Notes: generated by a model from the sequence alone, not told the origin. 64,000 nucleotides of DNA from Sulfitobacter donghicola DSW-25 = KCTC 12864 = JCM 14565 (GCF_000622405.1 NZ_JASF01000005.1:248001-312000); one strand, 5' to 3'; positions 36,322 to 46,253 are shown, counted from the first letter of the stretch. A program made the numbers and translations.

Positions 36322-38970
36322 TCAACTATCTTGTGAAATCTGGACCTTCGGCCTTGTGCCGCCCAGCCCCGTAAATGCCATCTGGCGGCAGGAAAAAACG
36401 ATCACCTGCTGATCGGTCGCAATCCGGTGCAGCGCCGTGAACATCGCAGATATCCGACTATCATCCGAATAAACCAAAGCATCATCCAGAATAACGGGCA
36501 TCGGTTTGCCCTGTTTTGCAAACAACCTTGCAAAGGCTAGCCGCGTCAGAATGGCAATCTGCTCTTGCGTGCCACCGCTGAGCATATCCATCGTTTCATT
36601 GGCACCGCCCCGTTCAATCCCCTGCGGCAAAAGGGAGCTCGGATCAAAGCTTAGGGCCGCATCTGCATGCAGCAGCGCCAGCAAGGGCGCTAGTTCTTGC
36701 TGAACGGGTCCGAAATAGGCCTCTTGGGCCGCGCCGCGTTTTGCGCGCAAGGCTTCGATCAACAGCTTGAGACCCGCGACCTCATGGGCAAAACGAGCGG
36801 CGCGGGCTTGGGCCCGTTCCATCAGGCCCTTTGCCTCATCCCGCGCCTCTTCCACGCCGTCTTCGGCGCGCGCGCGTATGGTCGCGCTCAAATCCGCCTT
36901 GCGGGTTTGCAGGTCTGATCGTTCTTGCCGCGCATTGTCGGCGGCGGATTTTGCACGGTTTAGGTCTGCTTGCGCCATGGCAAGGTCGGGGGCGCCTTCC
37001 AGCAATGTCTTTGCCGCCGCTTCCGCATCTTTGGCAGCAACCTCGGCGGTGGACTGTGCACGCGCCGCATCGGCCTTACGCTCGGCAAAGCTTGCCTCAT
37101 CCCCAACGATGGCTGCCGCGGAATCAAAGCTTGCCTGAACAGCGTCCCGCGTCACCTGCGCGCGCGCATTGCTGCTGCGCGCGGCGTCACGTTTATCGCG
37201 GCTATGATCATATTTCTGGCGCAAGGATTGCTCGGAGGCTCGTGCGGTCGCGATCTGCTCTTCCATCTGCTCTGCCGTCAGCCCCTCAGAGGCGGCACCC
37301 TCAGGATCGTCAAAAGCATCAACAGCGGCCTGAGCCTGCGCGGCTTGCGCCTGCATCTGCTCAATCCCTTCCGGAGCCAACGTTTCCAGAACATTGGCTA
37401 ACATGCTGGCCTGATCCGCTTTTTCTTTTCTCAGCACAGCCGCAGCACGTGCTTCACTCACCTGCGAAAGACCGACATCGCTCAACGCTTTGGCCAACTG
37501 CGCTTTTGCAGCTTCAACGCCGCTGAGATCGGCAGCCGCCCCACCAGGATCGAGGGTCATCTGACCAACTCCGGGGATATCAAATCGTTGTTTTTCAACT
37601 AGTTGATGAACGCCTTCAGGGATAGCTGCGCCATCTTTGGCCAGACGCCCCTCGCCAGTATAGCTTAGATGCATCTGAACGCCGTTTGATGAAACCTCGG
37701 CCTGTTTTTGCAAAAGGCGCATTTCGCAGTCTTGGATTTGGCGCAGGACCTGATCGGTCACAGGCATCACGGCCAATGCGGCGCGGACCTCTTCCAGAGT
37801 TGCACGTTTTTCGGTGATCTGGTCCAGCTGCGCGATGAGACGAGACAGTTTTTCAACCGCATTCACCTTTAGAACGCCCTGCTGCAAACGGTCTTTTTCT
37901 TTCATCGCATCAGCTAGCGTTTGGGTGGCTTGATCCCATTCCGCTTGGGCGTTGGTCGTGGTGGTTTCCGCCTCTTCAAGGGCTGCGCGGGTTTCACCAA
38001 TGGTTTTATTGGCGTCTTCCAATTGCCGCGCGGATTTTTCGAAACTTTCTTGTGCGCCGATTAGCCCGTCCAGCTTGGCCTGAAGGGTTGTCAATTCCAG
38101 CTTGCGCAGTTCCGCCTGTGCCTGCGCTTGGGCCAGTTTATCGGCATGGGTGCGCGCGGCGTTATAGGTGTTTTGCGCGGTATCCAGCGCCTGCTGCAGC
38201 GCCTCTTCCGCGCCAGGTTGTTCTAGAACATCCAGCCGCGCAGAGACCTCACGGCGCTGGTGCAGCGCGTTGGATAGTTCGCGGCAGCGTGCCTCTAGTT
38301 CGCCGTGGCGCTGTTCGTGGTTTTGGGCCTCTTGCTCGGCCTCCTTCCACGGGCCATTCGCCTTGGGTTGACCTGTGGCGGTTGCCAAACGCGCAAAGGC
38401 TTGTTGCGCCGCTTCGATCACGCGGTCCATGCGCCGACCGCCCGTGACCATATCGATTTCACCCGCCACGGATGACAACAGATCACGGCGCGCGCCCAAC
38501 AGGCGTTCCTTTTCGGTTTTATCCGCGCCCGTATTCCCGACAGGTTCCAGTGCCGTCACACCCTGACGCACCCACAGCAATCCCGCCGGCCCGTCCAGCC
38601 CGCTGCCCATCAGCTTTGCGATCCAGCTTTCGGCTTCGTCGTCCAGCGCAACCAGCGCCCCCGAGCCATCATGAACCGAGGCCCGTTTTTGCGCCAAAAA
38701 GGATTTCTCAATGGTGAACAGGCCCTCGGGCAATTCGACATCGGCCTTGATCCGCACCGCACCGCCAGAACGCGGCTGTAGCGATTTCACCTCGCGCGTT
38801 GCGGCTCCGTATTTCAAAAAGAACAGCGCATGAATGGCGTCAAAGAACGTGGATTTACCAAACTCATTCGCCTCGGAAACGACTGTTACACCATCGCCTA
38901 TGCCGCTGATCTGCGCGGTTTGGCCTGCGAATTTACGAACATTGCTAAGGGTGAGGCTGCGCAGTTTCAT
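36322..38970 (-). CDS. SbcC/Rad50-like AAA ATPase (YhaN type)
   Basis: 882 aa SMC-type ATPase that should work with the neighbouring nuclease in DNA end processing. The N-terminal Walker A is NEFGKSTFFDAIHALFF. Long coiled coils follow (about 190-400 and 480-760, rich in A, Q, E and K). The C-terminal signature is MLSGGTQEQIAILTRLAF with Walker B PVILDDALVYSDD. No CxxC zinc hook is present; instead a non-coil, Gly/Pro-containing stretch at about residues 415-470 (HLSYTGEGRLAKDG, IPGVGQMTLDPGG) interrupts the coil. This places it with YhaN-like proteins rather than classical SbcC. Start overlaps the nuclease stop by one base. Confidence 0.88.
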   Translation of the reverse strand: MKLRSLTLSNVRKFAGQTAQISGIGDGVTVVSEANEFGKSTFFDAIHALFFLKYGAATREVKSLQPRSGGAVRIKADVELPEGLFTIEKSFLAQKRASVHDGSGALVALDDEAESWIAKLMGSGLDGPAGLLWVRQGVTALEPVGNTGADKTEKERLLGARRDLLSSVAGEIDMVTGGRRMDRVIEAAQQAFARLATATGQPKANGPWKEAEQEAQNHEQRHGELEARCRELSNALHQRREVSARLDVLEQPGAEEALQQALDTAQNTYNAARTHADKLAQAQAQAELRKLELTTLQAKLDGLIGAQESFEKSARQLEDANKTIGETRAALEEAETTTTNAQAEWDQATQTLADAMKEKDRLQQGVLKVNAVEKLSRLIAQLDQITEKRATLEEVRAALAVMPVTDQVLRQIQDCEMRLLQKQAEVSSNGVQMHLSYTGEGRLAKDGAAIPEGVHQLVEKQRFDIPGVGQMTLDPGGAAADLSGVEAAKAQLAKALSDVGLSQVSEARAAAVLRKEKADQASMLANVLETLAPEGIEQMQAQAAQAQAAVDAFDDPEGAASEGLTAEQMEEQIATARASEQSLRQKYDHSRDKRDAARSSNARAQVTRDAVQASFDSAAAIVGDEASFAERKADAARAQSTAEVAAKDAEAAAKTLLEGAPDLAMAQADLNRAKSAADNARQERSDLQTRKADLSATIRARAEDGVEEARDEAKGLMERAQARAARFAHEVAGLKLLIEALRAKRGAAQEAYFGPVQQELAPLLALLHADAALSFDPSSLLPQGIERGGANETMDMLSGGTQEQIAILTRLAFARLFAKQGKPMPVILDDALVYSDDSRISAMFTALHRIATDQQVIVFSCRQMAFTGLGGTRPKVQISQDS

Positions 38971-40103
38971 CAGGGTTGCTCTGCCACAAATGAAAACAGC
39001 TGCGAAAGAGCCGTTGCCGCGATGCGCCGATCCGCCGCCGAAAGATCGCCATCTTGCGCCTGCGTGGACAGCGCTTCGGCTGCTTGGCGCAATGCCCCGC
39101 CAGAGGGATCAATCGCATCAAGGTCCGCCGCCTCATGCGCCAGCTTCACCTCGTCAAGATCGCTGGTAAGGTTTAGAAAATCAGGCGTTACCGCGGCGAT
39201 CACGCGTTGGAGCTGTTGCATTTGCTGCACACCTGCACGCCCCCCAACGATCACGTTCAGCAAAGTGTCTCTGCGCTCGGCCAGCGCTGGCAAGACAGAC
39301 TGGATCAAGGCGGCTGCGTCCTCCTGAGGGGTCAGCTCAACCCGATTGCGCTGCCATAGGATTTCGCCGGTTTTGACGGGCGTTACCTCGGGCGGCTGCC
39401 CCGCCCCTGCAAGAGCAACAGCCAAGGCGGTGCCGTTGCTCACATGCTTAAAACTATCCGCTTCGGGCGTGCCGGAATACCACGTGTTTTCCGTGACTTT
39501 GATCTGCCCGTGCCAATCGCCCAGACCAAGATAATCAAGCCCTGCCAGCTTTGCGCGGTCTGGGGTGATTGTGCCGCTTGGCCCTTCCGCCGCGACCGAG
39601 CCGAGGCTGGCGAAATCGTGGATGCCACCGTGCCCCAACCCGAGCCGAATTGCGCCTTCGGGGGTGGCTTGGGCCATATCTATTGTCAGGTCGCGCCCGG
39701 GATTGCGGGTGGTACAGGGGGCGGGCAGCAGATGCGCACCGTTTAGGTCAATAGGCTCTGGTGTCAGGGCCAAGATGACATTTGGCGGCTTGTCCCGCGT
39801 GATCGTCTGCCACAGCTCGCTGGCGGCGATGCTGTCATGGTTTCCCGGCATCAAGACCCATCTGATGTCGGCCTCTTGCCCCATTGCGTTCAGGGCCTGA
39901 CGGGTAATCGAGGGCGCTGGCGTTTCCTGATCAAAGGTATCACCGGCCAGCAGCACCAGATCGGCGCCGCTGGCGCGGGCCGCCTGTGCCAGCCGCGCAA
40001 TAGCGCCATGACGCGCCTGTCTAAGCCTGCCGCGCACATCTTCGTCATGGCGGCCAAACGGCTTGCCAAGGTGAAGATCCGAGCTGTGCAAAAAGCGGAA
40101 CAT
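38970..40103 (-). CDS. SbcD/Mre11-like DNA repair exonuclease (YhaO type)
   Basis: 377 aa calcineurin-fold metallophosphoesterase. Metal-binding motifs in order are SSDLHLGKPFGRH, LAGDTFDQE, MPGNHDS, GHGGIHDFA and LGDWHG, as in Mre11/SbcD nucleases. The C-terminal part is a capping domain. It lies directly upstream of the ATPase gene (one-base overlap), the usual arrangement for a nuclease-ATPase pair acting on double-strand breaks or hairpins. Start ATG 40103. Confidence 0.9.
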   Translation of the reverse strand: MFRFLHSSDLHLGKPFGRHDEDVRGRLRQARHGAIARLAQAARASGADLVLLAGDTFDQETPAPSITRQALNAMGQEADIRWVLMPGNHDSIAASELWQTITRDKPPNVILALTPEPIDLNGAHLLPAPCTTRNPGRDLTIDMAQATPEGAIRLGLGHGGIHDFASLGSVAAEGPSGTITPDRAKLAGLDYLGLGDWHGQIKVTENTWYSGTPEADSFKHVSNGTALAVALAGAGQPPEVTPVKTGEILWQRNRVELTPQEDAAALIQSVLPALAERRDTLLNVIVGGRAGVQQMQQLQRVIAAVTPDFLNLTSDLDEVKLAHEAADLDAIDPSGGALRQAAEALSTQAQDGDLSAADRRIAATALSQLFSFVAEQP

Positions 40104-40126
40104 TTATGCTTTCGTTCTGGGTGTTA

Positions 40127-40170
40127 CGGTGCTTGATCAGGCCAGCATTTGGCGGCGTGGTCAAGCACCG
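40127..40170. repeat. Perfect 10-base inverted repeat between yhaO-like gene and dctM
   Basis: CGGTGCTTGA at 40127-40136 pairs with TCAAGCACCG at 40161-40170, enclosing 24 bases that contain a smaller GCC/GGC pairing. It sits 10 bases after the dctM stop on that gene's strand. It may terminate the TRAP transcript, but there is no T-run. Confidence 0.4.
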
Positions 40171-40179
40171 AATACCGCG

Positions 40180-41580
40180 TCAGCTGGCCAGTGAAGGCAG
40201 CCAAAGCACAATCGCCGGAAAGGCAACCAGCAGCGCAATGGTAACCGCGTCAGCAATGAAGAAAGGCGTCACGCCTTTGAACACGTCCTGAACGGTCAGG
40301 TCATCACGTACGCCAGCCACAACAAAACAGTTGAGACCAATCGGCGGTGTGATCAGGCAGAACTCGGCCATTTTCACCACCAAGATACCAAACCAGATCG
40401 CACACATCGGCCCTGACATGCCAAAGGCGCTATCGGCTGCGGCAACGGTTTCGCCGCCATTAAGCGCCATGATCGCAGGATAAACCACAGGCAGGGTCAA
40501 CAGCAGCATGCCAATGGCATCCATAAACATACCCAAAACCGCATAGGCCAGCAGGATGCAGATCAGAATTACGATCGGCGCCATTTCCAATGAGGTGATC
40601 CATGCAGCGAAGGCATCGGGCAATTCGGCAAACCCAAGGAAGCGCACATAAATCAACACGCCCCAAATGATGCTAAAGATCATCACAGTCAGCTTGGCAG
40701 TTTCCAGCAAAGCTTCCTTCAGCTTGGCCCAACGCATGCCGCGATATAGCGCCATAAGAAAGACAATGAACGCCCCTACGGCTCCGCCTTCGGTTGGTGT
40801 GCCCCATGCATCGCCAAACGGGTTGTAAACAAAGAAGATGATAATCACGACAACGGCCACAATCGGCAGCGCAGGCGGCAGGCTTGCAAACCGCTCTTTC
40901 CACGTGAACCCCGTTACCGGAGGCCCGACATTTTTCCAGATCACGGCAATGCCGATGATAAGGCCCGCATAAACAACCGCCGAAAACACACCAGGGACAA
41001 AGCCCGCTAGCAGCAACATTCCCACGTCTTGCTCAACGATGATCGCATAGATCACCAAAATCGCCGAAGGCGGGATCAGCGAGGCAAGCGTCCCCCCCGC
41101 AGCAACCACACCAGCCGCAAATTGTTTGTTATAGCCAACCTTCAACATTTCTGGGATCGCGATACGTGCAAAAACCGCAGCCGTCGCCACCGAAGCCCCA
41201 GATACAGCCGCAAAACCCGCTGTCGCAAAAACAGTAGAGACCGCCAAACCACCTGGCACCCAAGCAAACCAGCGTTTGCACGCCTCAAACAAGGCCGTCG
41301 TCAATTGCGCGTGATAGGCCAAATAGCCAATCATGATAAAGACGGGGATCAGGCTCAGCACTTGTGAGCTGACTTTGGAGTGTGGGGTCAACCCTGCGAT
41401 TTTCGTGCTGATTTCCACCGCTTTCCAAAAGCGTTCGGGATCATAGTCAAACCCGTTCCAGCGCAGCCAAACCAACCCGATGTAGCCCGCCAGACCAGCA
41501 GCAAAAGCCACCCGCATGCCCAGCACGACCATCAAAAGCATACCCGCAGATACGTAAATTCCGATTTCAATAGGTTCCAT
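40180..41580 (-). CDS. dctM: TRAP transporter large permease DctM
   Basis: 466 aa inner-membrane permease of a tripartite ATP-independent periplasmic transporter. It has about twelve membrane helices with family motifs RVAFAAGLAGYIGL, ATAGFAAVSGASVATAAVFARIAIPEML, GGTLASLIPPSAILVIYAIIVEQDVGMLL and EMAPIVILICILLAYAVLGMFMDAIGM. It couples sodium entry to uptake of the ligand delivered by DctP. It overlaps dctQ by one base. The substrate is probably an organic acid; sequence does not define it. Confidence 0.94.
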   Translation of the reverse strand: MEPIEIGIYVSAGMLLMVVLGMRVAFAAGLAGYIGLVWLRWNGFDYDPERFWKAVEISTKIAGLTPHSKVSSQVLSLIPVFIMIGYLAYHAQLTTALFEACKRWFAWVPGGLAVSTVFATAGFAAVSGASVATAAVFARIAIPEMLKVGYNKQFAAGVVAAGGTLASLIPPSAILVIYAIIVEQDVGMLLLAGFVPGVFSAVVYAGLIIGIAVIWKNVGPPVTGFTWKERFASLPPALPIVAVVVIIIFFVYNPFGDAWGTPTEGGAVGAFIVFLMALYRGMRWAKLKEALLETAKLTVMIFSIIWGVLIYVRFLGFAELPDAFAAWITSLEMAPIVILICILLAYAVLGMFMDAIGMLLLTLPVVYPAIMALNGGETVAAADSAFGMSGPMCAIWFGILVVKMAEFCLITPPIGLNCFVVAGVRDDLTVQDVFKGVTPFFIADAVTIALLVAFPAIVLWLPSLAS

Positions 41581-42209
41581 CAGTCGGCCCCTTCCAAAGA
41601 TTTTGCTTCGGCCAAGGCCTGTTCTTCTATTGTTAATGACAACGGCACAGCGACAGGGTTTTCCAGCCCAAGGATCAAGGCGCGCCCGTAGCCCCAGACT
41701 TGCAACAACAAGCGGAGGGTCAAAATAACAAAGGCAATCGGCACCACCAGTTTGCTGGGCCAGATCGGCAGGCTGATATCAATCGAGCTGTCGCGCGAAC
41801 AGAAAGGCCGTGCGCAATCAAACGAGCGGTCGAAATGCTCCCATGCGCCATAGGTCAGGCCGACGATCAACAACAGCATCAACAGAACCGAGATCAGCTC
41901 AAACAGCCACAGCATGCGCCCCTTGAGCGCATTGACCAACATATCCATACGGATGTGCGAACCGTCCCGCTGAACGTAAGAAATCCCCATGATCGCAATC
42001 ACGGGCATCGCGGCCTCGATATAATCGACGTAGCCCAACAATGGGCTGCCAAAAAATTTGCGCCCCGTGACCGAATAGGCCGCAAGAAACATCAAAGAAA
42101 AGATCGCAAGGCCGCTTAACAAAGCGCAAAAACGCTCTAACGGCAGCAACATGCGGTCTAGTTTACTGAGCACGCTGGAATCTTCCAGCACCGCGGCGGA
42201 ACCTGCCAT
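41580..42209 (-). CDS. dctQ: TRAP transporter small permease DctQ
   Basis: 209 aa inner-membrane subunit with four membrane helices (about residues 30-50, 66-84, 105-125 and 165-185). The DctQ motif region VTGRKFFGSPLLGYVDYIEAAMPVIAIMG is visible in parts (GSPLLGYVDYIEAAMPVIA). It bridges DctP and DctM. It stands 98 bases after dctP, separated by a terminator-like hairpin, and overlaps dctM by one base. Confidence 0.93.
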   Translation of the reverse strand: MAGSAAVLEDSSVLSKLDRMLLPLERFCALLSGLAIFSLMFLAAYSVTGRKFFGSPLLGYVDYIEAAMPVIAIMGISYVQRDGSHIRMDMLVNALKGRMLWLFELISVLLMLLLIVGLTYGAWEHFDRSFDCARPFCSRDSSIDISLPIWPSKLVVPIAFVILTLRLLLQVWGYGRALILGLENPVAVPLSLTIEEQALAEAKSLEGAD

Positions 42210-42236
42210 GATCTACTCTCCTAATACTTCTGAGAC

Positions 42237-42270
42237 TAAAAAGGCTGCGCGTGATCCGCGCAGCCTTGAA
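42237..42270 (-). terminator. Intergenic terminator/attenuator between dctP and dctQM
   Basis: On the reverse strand an 11-bp stem (AAGGCTGCGCG/CGCGCAGCCTT with a 5-base loop) runs into a T-run. Within an operon this likely lets only part of the transcription pass into dctQM, giving more binding protein than permease; it may also protect dctP mRNA from 3' decay. Confidence 0.8.
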
Positions 42271-42307
42271 TTATTTAAGGGCCGCTGCTGTTGCAGCGAC
42301 CAATGGA

Positions 42308-43324
42308 TCAGCCGCCGTTCTTGGCGTCAGCCAGTGTTTTGACAACGAGGTCATACAGTTCCTGACCTGGAACGCCTTGTGCTTCCATGTCTGCGATCCA
42401 CTTGTCACGGATCGGGTCCGCGGCTTTGGCGCGGAACTCGGCGATGACTTCTGGTGAAATCTCGACTTTTTTCACACCTTTTTCTTCCAGAACCGAATCC
42501 CAGCGGGTCAGCAGCTCGCCGTAGTTTGCCAGATAGTGATCCAGTGCCTCATCAACAGATGAGTCCAGCGCTTCGCGCTCGGAATCAGACAGGCTTTCGT
42601 AGGCGTCGATGTTTACAACCACTGGGCAGTTCACGGTGCCGGGGTTCAGGTTTGCTGTCCACCAGTCGGCTTCGTTGATGGTACCAAAGGACAGGTGTGC
42701 GTGCTGGGCAAAGGCCACTGTATCAACAACACCTGAGTCCATAGCCTGAAACGCTTCGGTTGCGGTTACGGATGTTGGAACACCACCAACCGCTTCAAAT
42801 GCTTGCCCGATACCGCCGGTTGCACGAACGCGCATACCTTTAAAATCGTCCAGTGCCGCGCGAGGCTCGCCCGTGCCAACAAGGTTGTACTGAGGCATTG
42901 GTGACGTCATCAACAGCTTGGCGTTCCACTGCGCCATCTCTTCGGTGGCGGCAGGGTGGCCATAGACCGCTTTGGAAATCGCAACTTCCTGCTCTAGATT
43001 CTCAACACCAAGGAATGGCAGCTCCAGAACCGTCACAACACGGTTTTTGTCACGGTGGTAGCCCGCGCAGAACTGCGCCATTTCAAACGCACCGATGGAA
43101 ATCCCGTCAAGGTTTTCGCGGTTTTTTGACAGACCGCCATAGCTGACGTTCATTGTAAATTCACCGTTGGTTTTTTCAGAAACCAGCTCTGCCAGCTTCT
43201 CAACGTGCTCGGTAAAGGCACGGCGCTTACCCCAAACGGATACGTTCCATTCGGTTGCAGCTGCTTGTGATACAAACGCAAAACTCAGGGCGCATACGGC
43301 CGCGCCGCTCAAAAATTTATTCAT
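42308..43324 (-). CDS. dctP: TRAP transporter substrate-binding protein DctP
   Basis: 338 aa periplasmic binding protein. A Sec signal peptide (FLSGAAVCALSFAFVSQAAA, cleavage near residue 24) precedes a two-lobed fold. The conserved ligand-binding arginine lies in FKGMRVRATGG and the family stretch AFQAMDSGVVDTVAF follows. Ligands of this family are usually carboxylates; which one is unknown. GGGAGAAA precedes ATG 43324; a longer frame upstream has no site. Divergent from acsA across 254 bases, which raises the possibility of a link to acetate or short organic acid use. Confidence 0.94.
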   Translation of the reverse strand: MNKFLSGAAVCALSFAFVSQAAATEWNVSVWGKRRAFTEHVEKLAELVSEKTNGEFTMNVSYGGLSKNRENLDGISIGAFEMAQFCAGYHRDKNRVVTVLELPFLGVENLEQEVAISKAVYGHPAATEEMAQWNAKLLMTSPMPQYNLVGTGEPRAALDDFKGMRVRATGGIGQAFEAVGGVPTSVTATEAFQAMDSGVVDTVAFAQHAHLSFGTINEADWWTANLNPGTVNCPVVVNIDAYESLSDSEREALDSSVDEALDHYLANYGELLTRWDSVLEEKGVKKVEISPEVIAEFRAKAADPIRDKWIADMEAQGVPGQELYDLVVKTLADAKNGG

Positions 43325-43578
43325 TGGTTTCTCCCGATTGATACGCGCCTTACGTGGCCCGCTTGGCGGCAGATTAACGGGTGATCCACAAAGTGCCAAG
43401 GCATACCGCCGCATTATTTACAACATTTACCGTTTCTCGGAAATAACTTTACAGAAGCACACCCCGCCCCATAGCTTGATCATTCCCTTACCTCCTTTCA
43501 ACGCCTAAGCTGCGCCGAAACACTGGTGAGACTGCGCAATTTAGAGACGTAAGCCACCCCTAGGAGGAGACCCACCCA

Positions 43579-45531
43579 ATGTCGCAAACTGCGAAAACCT
43601 ATCCGCCAAGCGCTGAAATGGCTGCATCCGCCCATGTGGATGCCGCGAAATATGACGCGATGTATGCTGCCTCAATTGCTGATCCAGATGCGTTCTGGAA
43701 AGAGCAAGGCGCGCGCGTTGATTGGATGACGCCCTTCACGCAGGTGAAAGATGTCGATTACACATTGGGATCGGTCAAGATCAACTGGTACGCAGACGGC
43801 ACGCTGAACGCGTCGGCAAACTGCATCGACCGTCATCTGGAAAAACGCGGCGATCAAACCGCGATTATCTTTGAACCCGACAACCCAGAAGAAGACGCGC
43901 AGCACATCACCTACAAAGAGCTGCACGCAAAAACCTGCAAAATGGCGAACATCCTAAAGGATCTGGGCGTCACACGCGGTGACCGTGTTGTTATCTATCT
44001 GCCGATGATCCCCGAAGCCGCCTATGCCATGCTGGCCTGTGCGCGCATTGGTGCGATCCACTCTATCGTGTTCGCGGGCTTCTCACCCGACGCTTTGGCG
44101 GCACGTGTGAACGGTAGTGAGGCAAAGGTTGTGATCACCGCTGATCACGCGCCACGCGGTGGCCGCTCGACCCCTCTCAAAACTAACGCCGATCAGGCGC
44201 TGCTGCACTGTGACGACAGCGTTAAATGCCTTGTGGTCAAGCGCACTGGCGGCCAGACAACTTGGGTCGATGGCCGTGACTTTGACTATAACGCATTGGT
44301 AGAAGGCGCATCGGCTGATTGCGCCCCCGAAGCAATGGGCGCCGAAGATCCGCTGTTCATCCTTTACACCTCTGGCTCCACAGGTCAGCCAAAGGGTGTT
44401 GTGCACACCACGGGCGGCTACATGGTCTATGCCTCGATGACGCATGAGATCACGTTTGATTATAAGGACGGCGACGTCTTCTGGTGTACGGCAGATGTGG
44501 GTTGGGTCACTGGCCACAGCTATATCGTTTATGGCCCACTGGCGAACGGCGCGACCACGATCATGTTTGAGGGTGTTCCAACCTTCCCAGACGCGTCGCG
44601 TTTCTGGCAGGTGTGTGAAAAGCACAAGGTAAACCAGTTCTACACAGCGCCGACAGCCATCCGCGCCCTGATGGGCAAAGGCGACGACTTTGTGAAAAAG
44701 GCCGACCTGAGCAGCCTGCGCGTTTTGGGCACCGTTGGTGAGCCGATCAACCCAGAGGCATGGAACTGGTACAATGACGTTGTCGGTGGCGGTCGCTGCC
44801 CGATCGTTGACACATGGTGGCAGACCGAGACAGGCGGCCACTTGATGACCCCACTGCCAGGCGCCCATGCGATGAAGCCCGGTTCGGCGATGAAACCCTT
44901 CTTTGGCATCCAGCCTGTTGTACTAGAACCAACATCTGCCGAGCAGCTGGAAGGCAACCCCGTGGAAGGCGTTCTGTGTATTGCAGATAGCTGGCCCGGT
45001 CAGATGCGCACCATTTGGGGCGATCACGAGCGTTTCGAGAAGACCTATTTCTCCGACTACCCAGGTTACTATTTTACCGGTGACGGCTGTAAGCGCGACG
45101 AAGACGGCGATTATTGGATCACAGGCCGCGTTGATGACGTGATCAACGTATCTGGCCACCGTATGGGCACGGCCGAGGTCGAATCCGCCCTTGTTGCCCA
45201 CGCAAAGGTCGCCGAAGCCGCTGTTGTTGGCTACCCGCATGAGATCAAAGGCCAAGGCATCTATTGCTATGTCACTTTGATGGGCGGCGAAGAGCCAACA
45301 GACGAGCTGCGCCTAGAGCTGCGCAACTGGGTCCGCACAGAAATCGGCCCGATTGCCTCGCCTGACCTGATCCAATGGGCTCCAGGTTTGCCAAAGACCC
45401 GTTCGGGCAAAATCATGCGCCGTATCCTGCGCAAGATCGCTGAAAACGATCACAGCACGCTGGGCGATACATCCACCCTTGCCGATCCGTCGGTTGTGGA
45501 TGACCTGATCGAAAACCGCATGAACCGCTAA
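43579..45531 (+). CDS. acsA: Acetyl-CoA synthetase
   Basis: 650 aa AMP-forming ligase converting acetate, ATP and CoA to acetyl-CoA via acetyl-adenylate. Motifs: [19 protein letters not shown] (AMP binding), [28 protein letters not shown] (hinge) and the C-terminal [11 protein letters not shown] with Lys611. That lysine is the residue acetylated by Pat-type enzymes to switch the protein off, so post-translational control is likely. AGGAGGAG lies 10 bases before ATG 43579, a strong site. It is monocistronic with a terminator after it, and divergent from the TRAP operon. Confidence 0.97.
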   Translation: MSQTAKTYPPSAEMAASAHVDAAKYDAMYAASIADPDAFWKEQGARVDWMTPFTQVKDVDYTLGSVKINWYADGTLNASANCIDRHLEKRGDQTAIIFEPDNPEEDAQHITYKELHAKTCKMANILKDLGVTRGDRVVIYLPMIPEAAYAMLACARIGAIHSIVFAGFSPDALAARVNGSEAKVVITADHAPRGGRSTPLKTNADQALLHCDDSVKCLVVKRTGGQTTWVDGRDFDYNALVEGASADCAPEAMGAEDPLFILYTSGSTGQPKGVVHTTGGYMVYASMTHEITFDYKDGDVFWCTADVGWVTGHSYIVYGPLANGATTIMFEGVPTFPDASRFWQVCEKHKVNQFYTAPTAIRALMGKGDDFVKKADLSSLRVLGTVGEPINPEAWNWYNDVVGGGRCPIVDTWWQTETGGHLMTPLPGAHAMKPGSAMKPFFGIQPVVLEPTSAEQLEGNPVEGVLCIADSWPGQMRTIWGDHERFEKTYFSDYPGYYFTGDGCKRDEDGDYWITGRVDDVINVSGHRMGTAEVESALVAHAKVAEAAVVGYPHEIKGQGIYCYVTLMGGEEPTDELRLELRNWVRTEIGPIASPDLIQWAPGLPKTRSGKIMRRILRKIAENDHSTLGDTSTLADPSVVDDLIENRMNR

Positions 45532-45555
45532 GCGGCCTCATCGGGTAATGACAAT

Positions 45556-45585
45556 GCGGGCGTCCCTATCGGGGCGCCCGTTTTG
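45556..45585 (+). terminator. Rho-independent terminator of acsA
   Basis: CGGGCGTCCC and GGGGCGCCCG form a 10-bp stem (one G-T pair) with a 4-base loop, followed by TTTT. Confidence 0.9.
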
Positions 45586-45602
45586 CCTTCTCCAACTCTT
45601 CT

Positions 45603-46190
45603 TTAGGCGATGATTTTTGCAAATTGCTGCAAGGCCAGATCACAACGTGCCGCGATCTGTGCATCGTTCAAAACAGGTTGCACGCCTATGACCCTGCGCA
45701 TTTGCAGGTCCCCCACCAAGAGCCCCAAGAACGTTCCCGTCAACTGCCCCGCCTGTTCTGCATCGCAGCTCACCAGCCGCTGCATCAACGCTTGAAACCG
45801 CGGAAAAACAGCCTCACGCCCTCCTAAAGATAGCGCTTTGCCCAGCTCTCCTGTTGGTTCAGCTGCGGCGGCTCGGTTCAACAGCACCGCGCGGTCGCTG
45901 AGCAGCATTTTCAAAAACACAGGCGCAACGTTTCGGAGCGTTTCCCTTGGATCCGCCCCTTCCGTCACCGCATCATCCAGCGTTTGCGCAGTAAGCGCGG
46001 CGTTATCGCGAACCAAAGCAGTAAAAAGCCCCTGCTTGTCCCCGTACCAACGGTACAATGTTTCATTCGATGCTTTTGCCGCCTTGGCAATGCTGAGCAT
46101 CGACGCACCATCATAGCCCTTCTCCTCCAGCAGCGCATAAGCGGCAATTGCTATGGCCTCGTGACGGAGCTTTTTTGTTTCTTCGCGCAT
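45603..46190 (-). CDS. TetR-family transcriptional regulator
   Basis: 195 aa regulator with an N-terminal TetR helix-turn-helix (YDGASMLSIAKAAKASNETLYRWYGDKQGLF, quoted in parts: MLSIAKAAKAS, ETLYRWYGDKQGLF at about residues 30-55) and a helical ligand domain with an AcrR/C-terminal-like pattern. ATG 46190 is preferred to the upstream TTG at 46202. It faces a DUF1772 gene across 91 bases that hold an inverted repeat, so it probably represses that gene and itself. The ligand is unknown. Confidence 0.9.
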   Translation of the reverse strand: MREETKKLRHEAIAIAAYALLEEKGYDGASMLSIAKAAKASNETLYRWYGDKQGLFTALVRDNAALTAQTLDDAVTEGADPRETLRNVAPVFLKMLLSDRAVLLNRAAAAEPTGELGKALSLGGREAVFPRFQALMQRLVSCDAEQAGQLTGTFLGLLVGDLQMRRVIGVQPVLNDAQIAARCDLALQQFAKIIA

Positions 46191-46233
46191 GTTCGGGTCC
46201 AAATTTTCTGTTGATTGGAATCGTACACTTGAT

Positions 46234-46253
46234 TACGGATACATACAACCGTA
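46234..46253. promoter_or_regulatory. Putative TetR operator
   Basis: TACGG-N10-CCGTA forms a 20-base inverted repeat midway between the divergent TetR and DUF1772 genes. CGTACAC also occurs twice nearby (46222 and 46250). Size and place fit a TetR operator, but it is untested. Confidence 0.45.
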
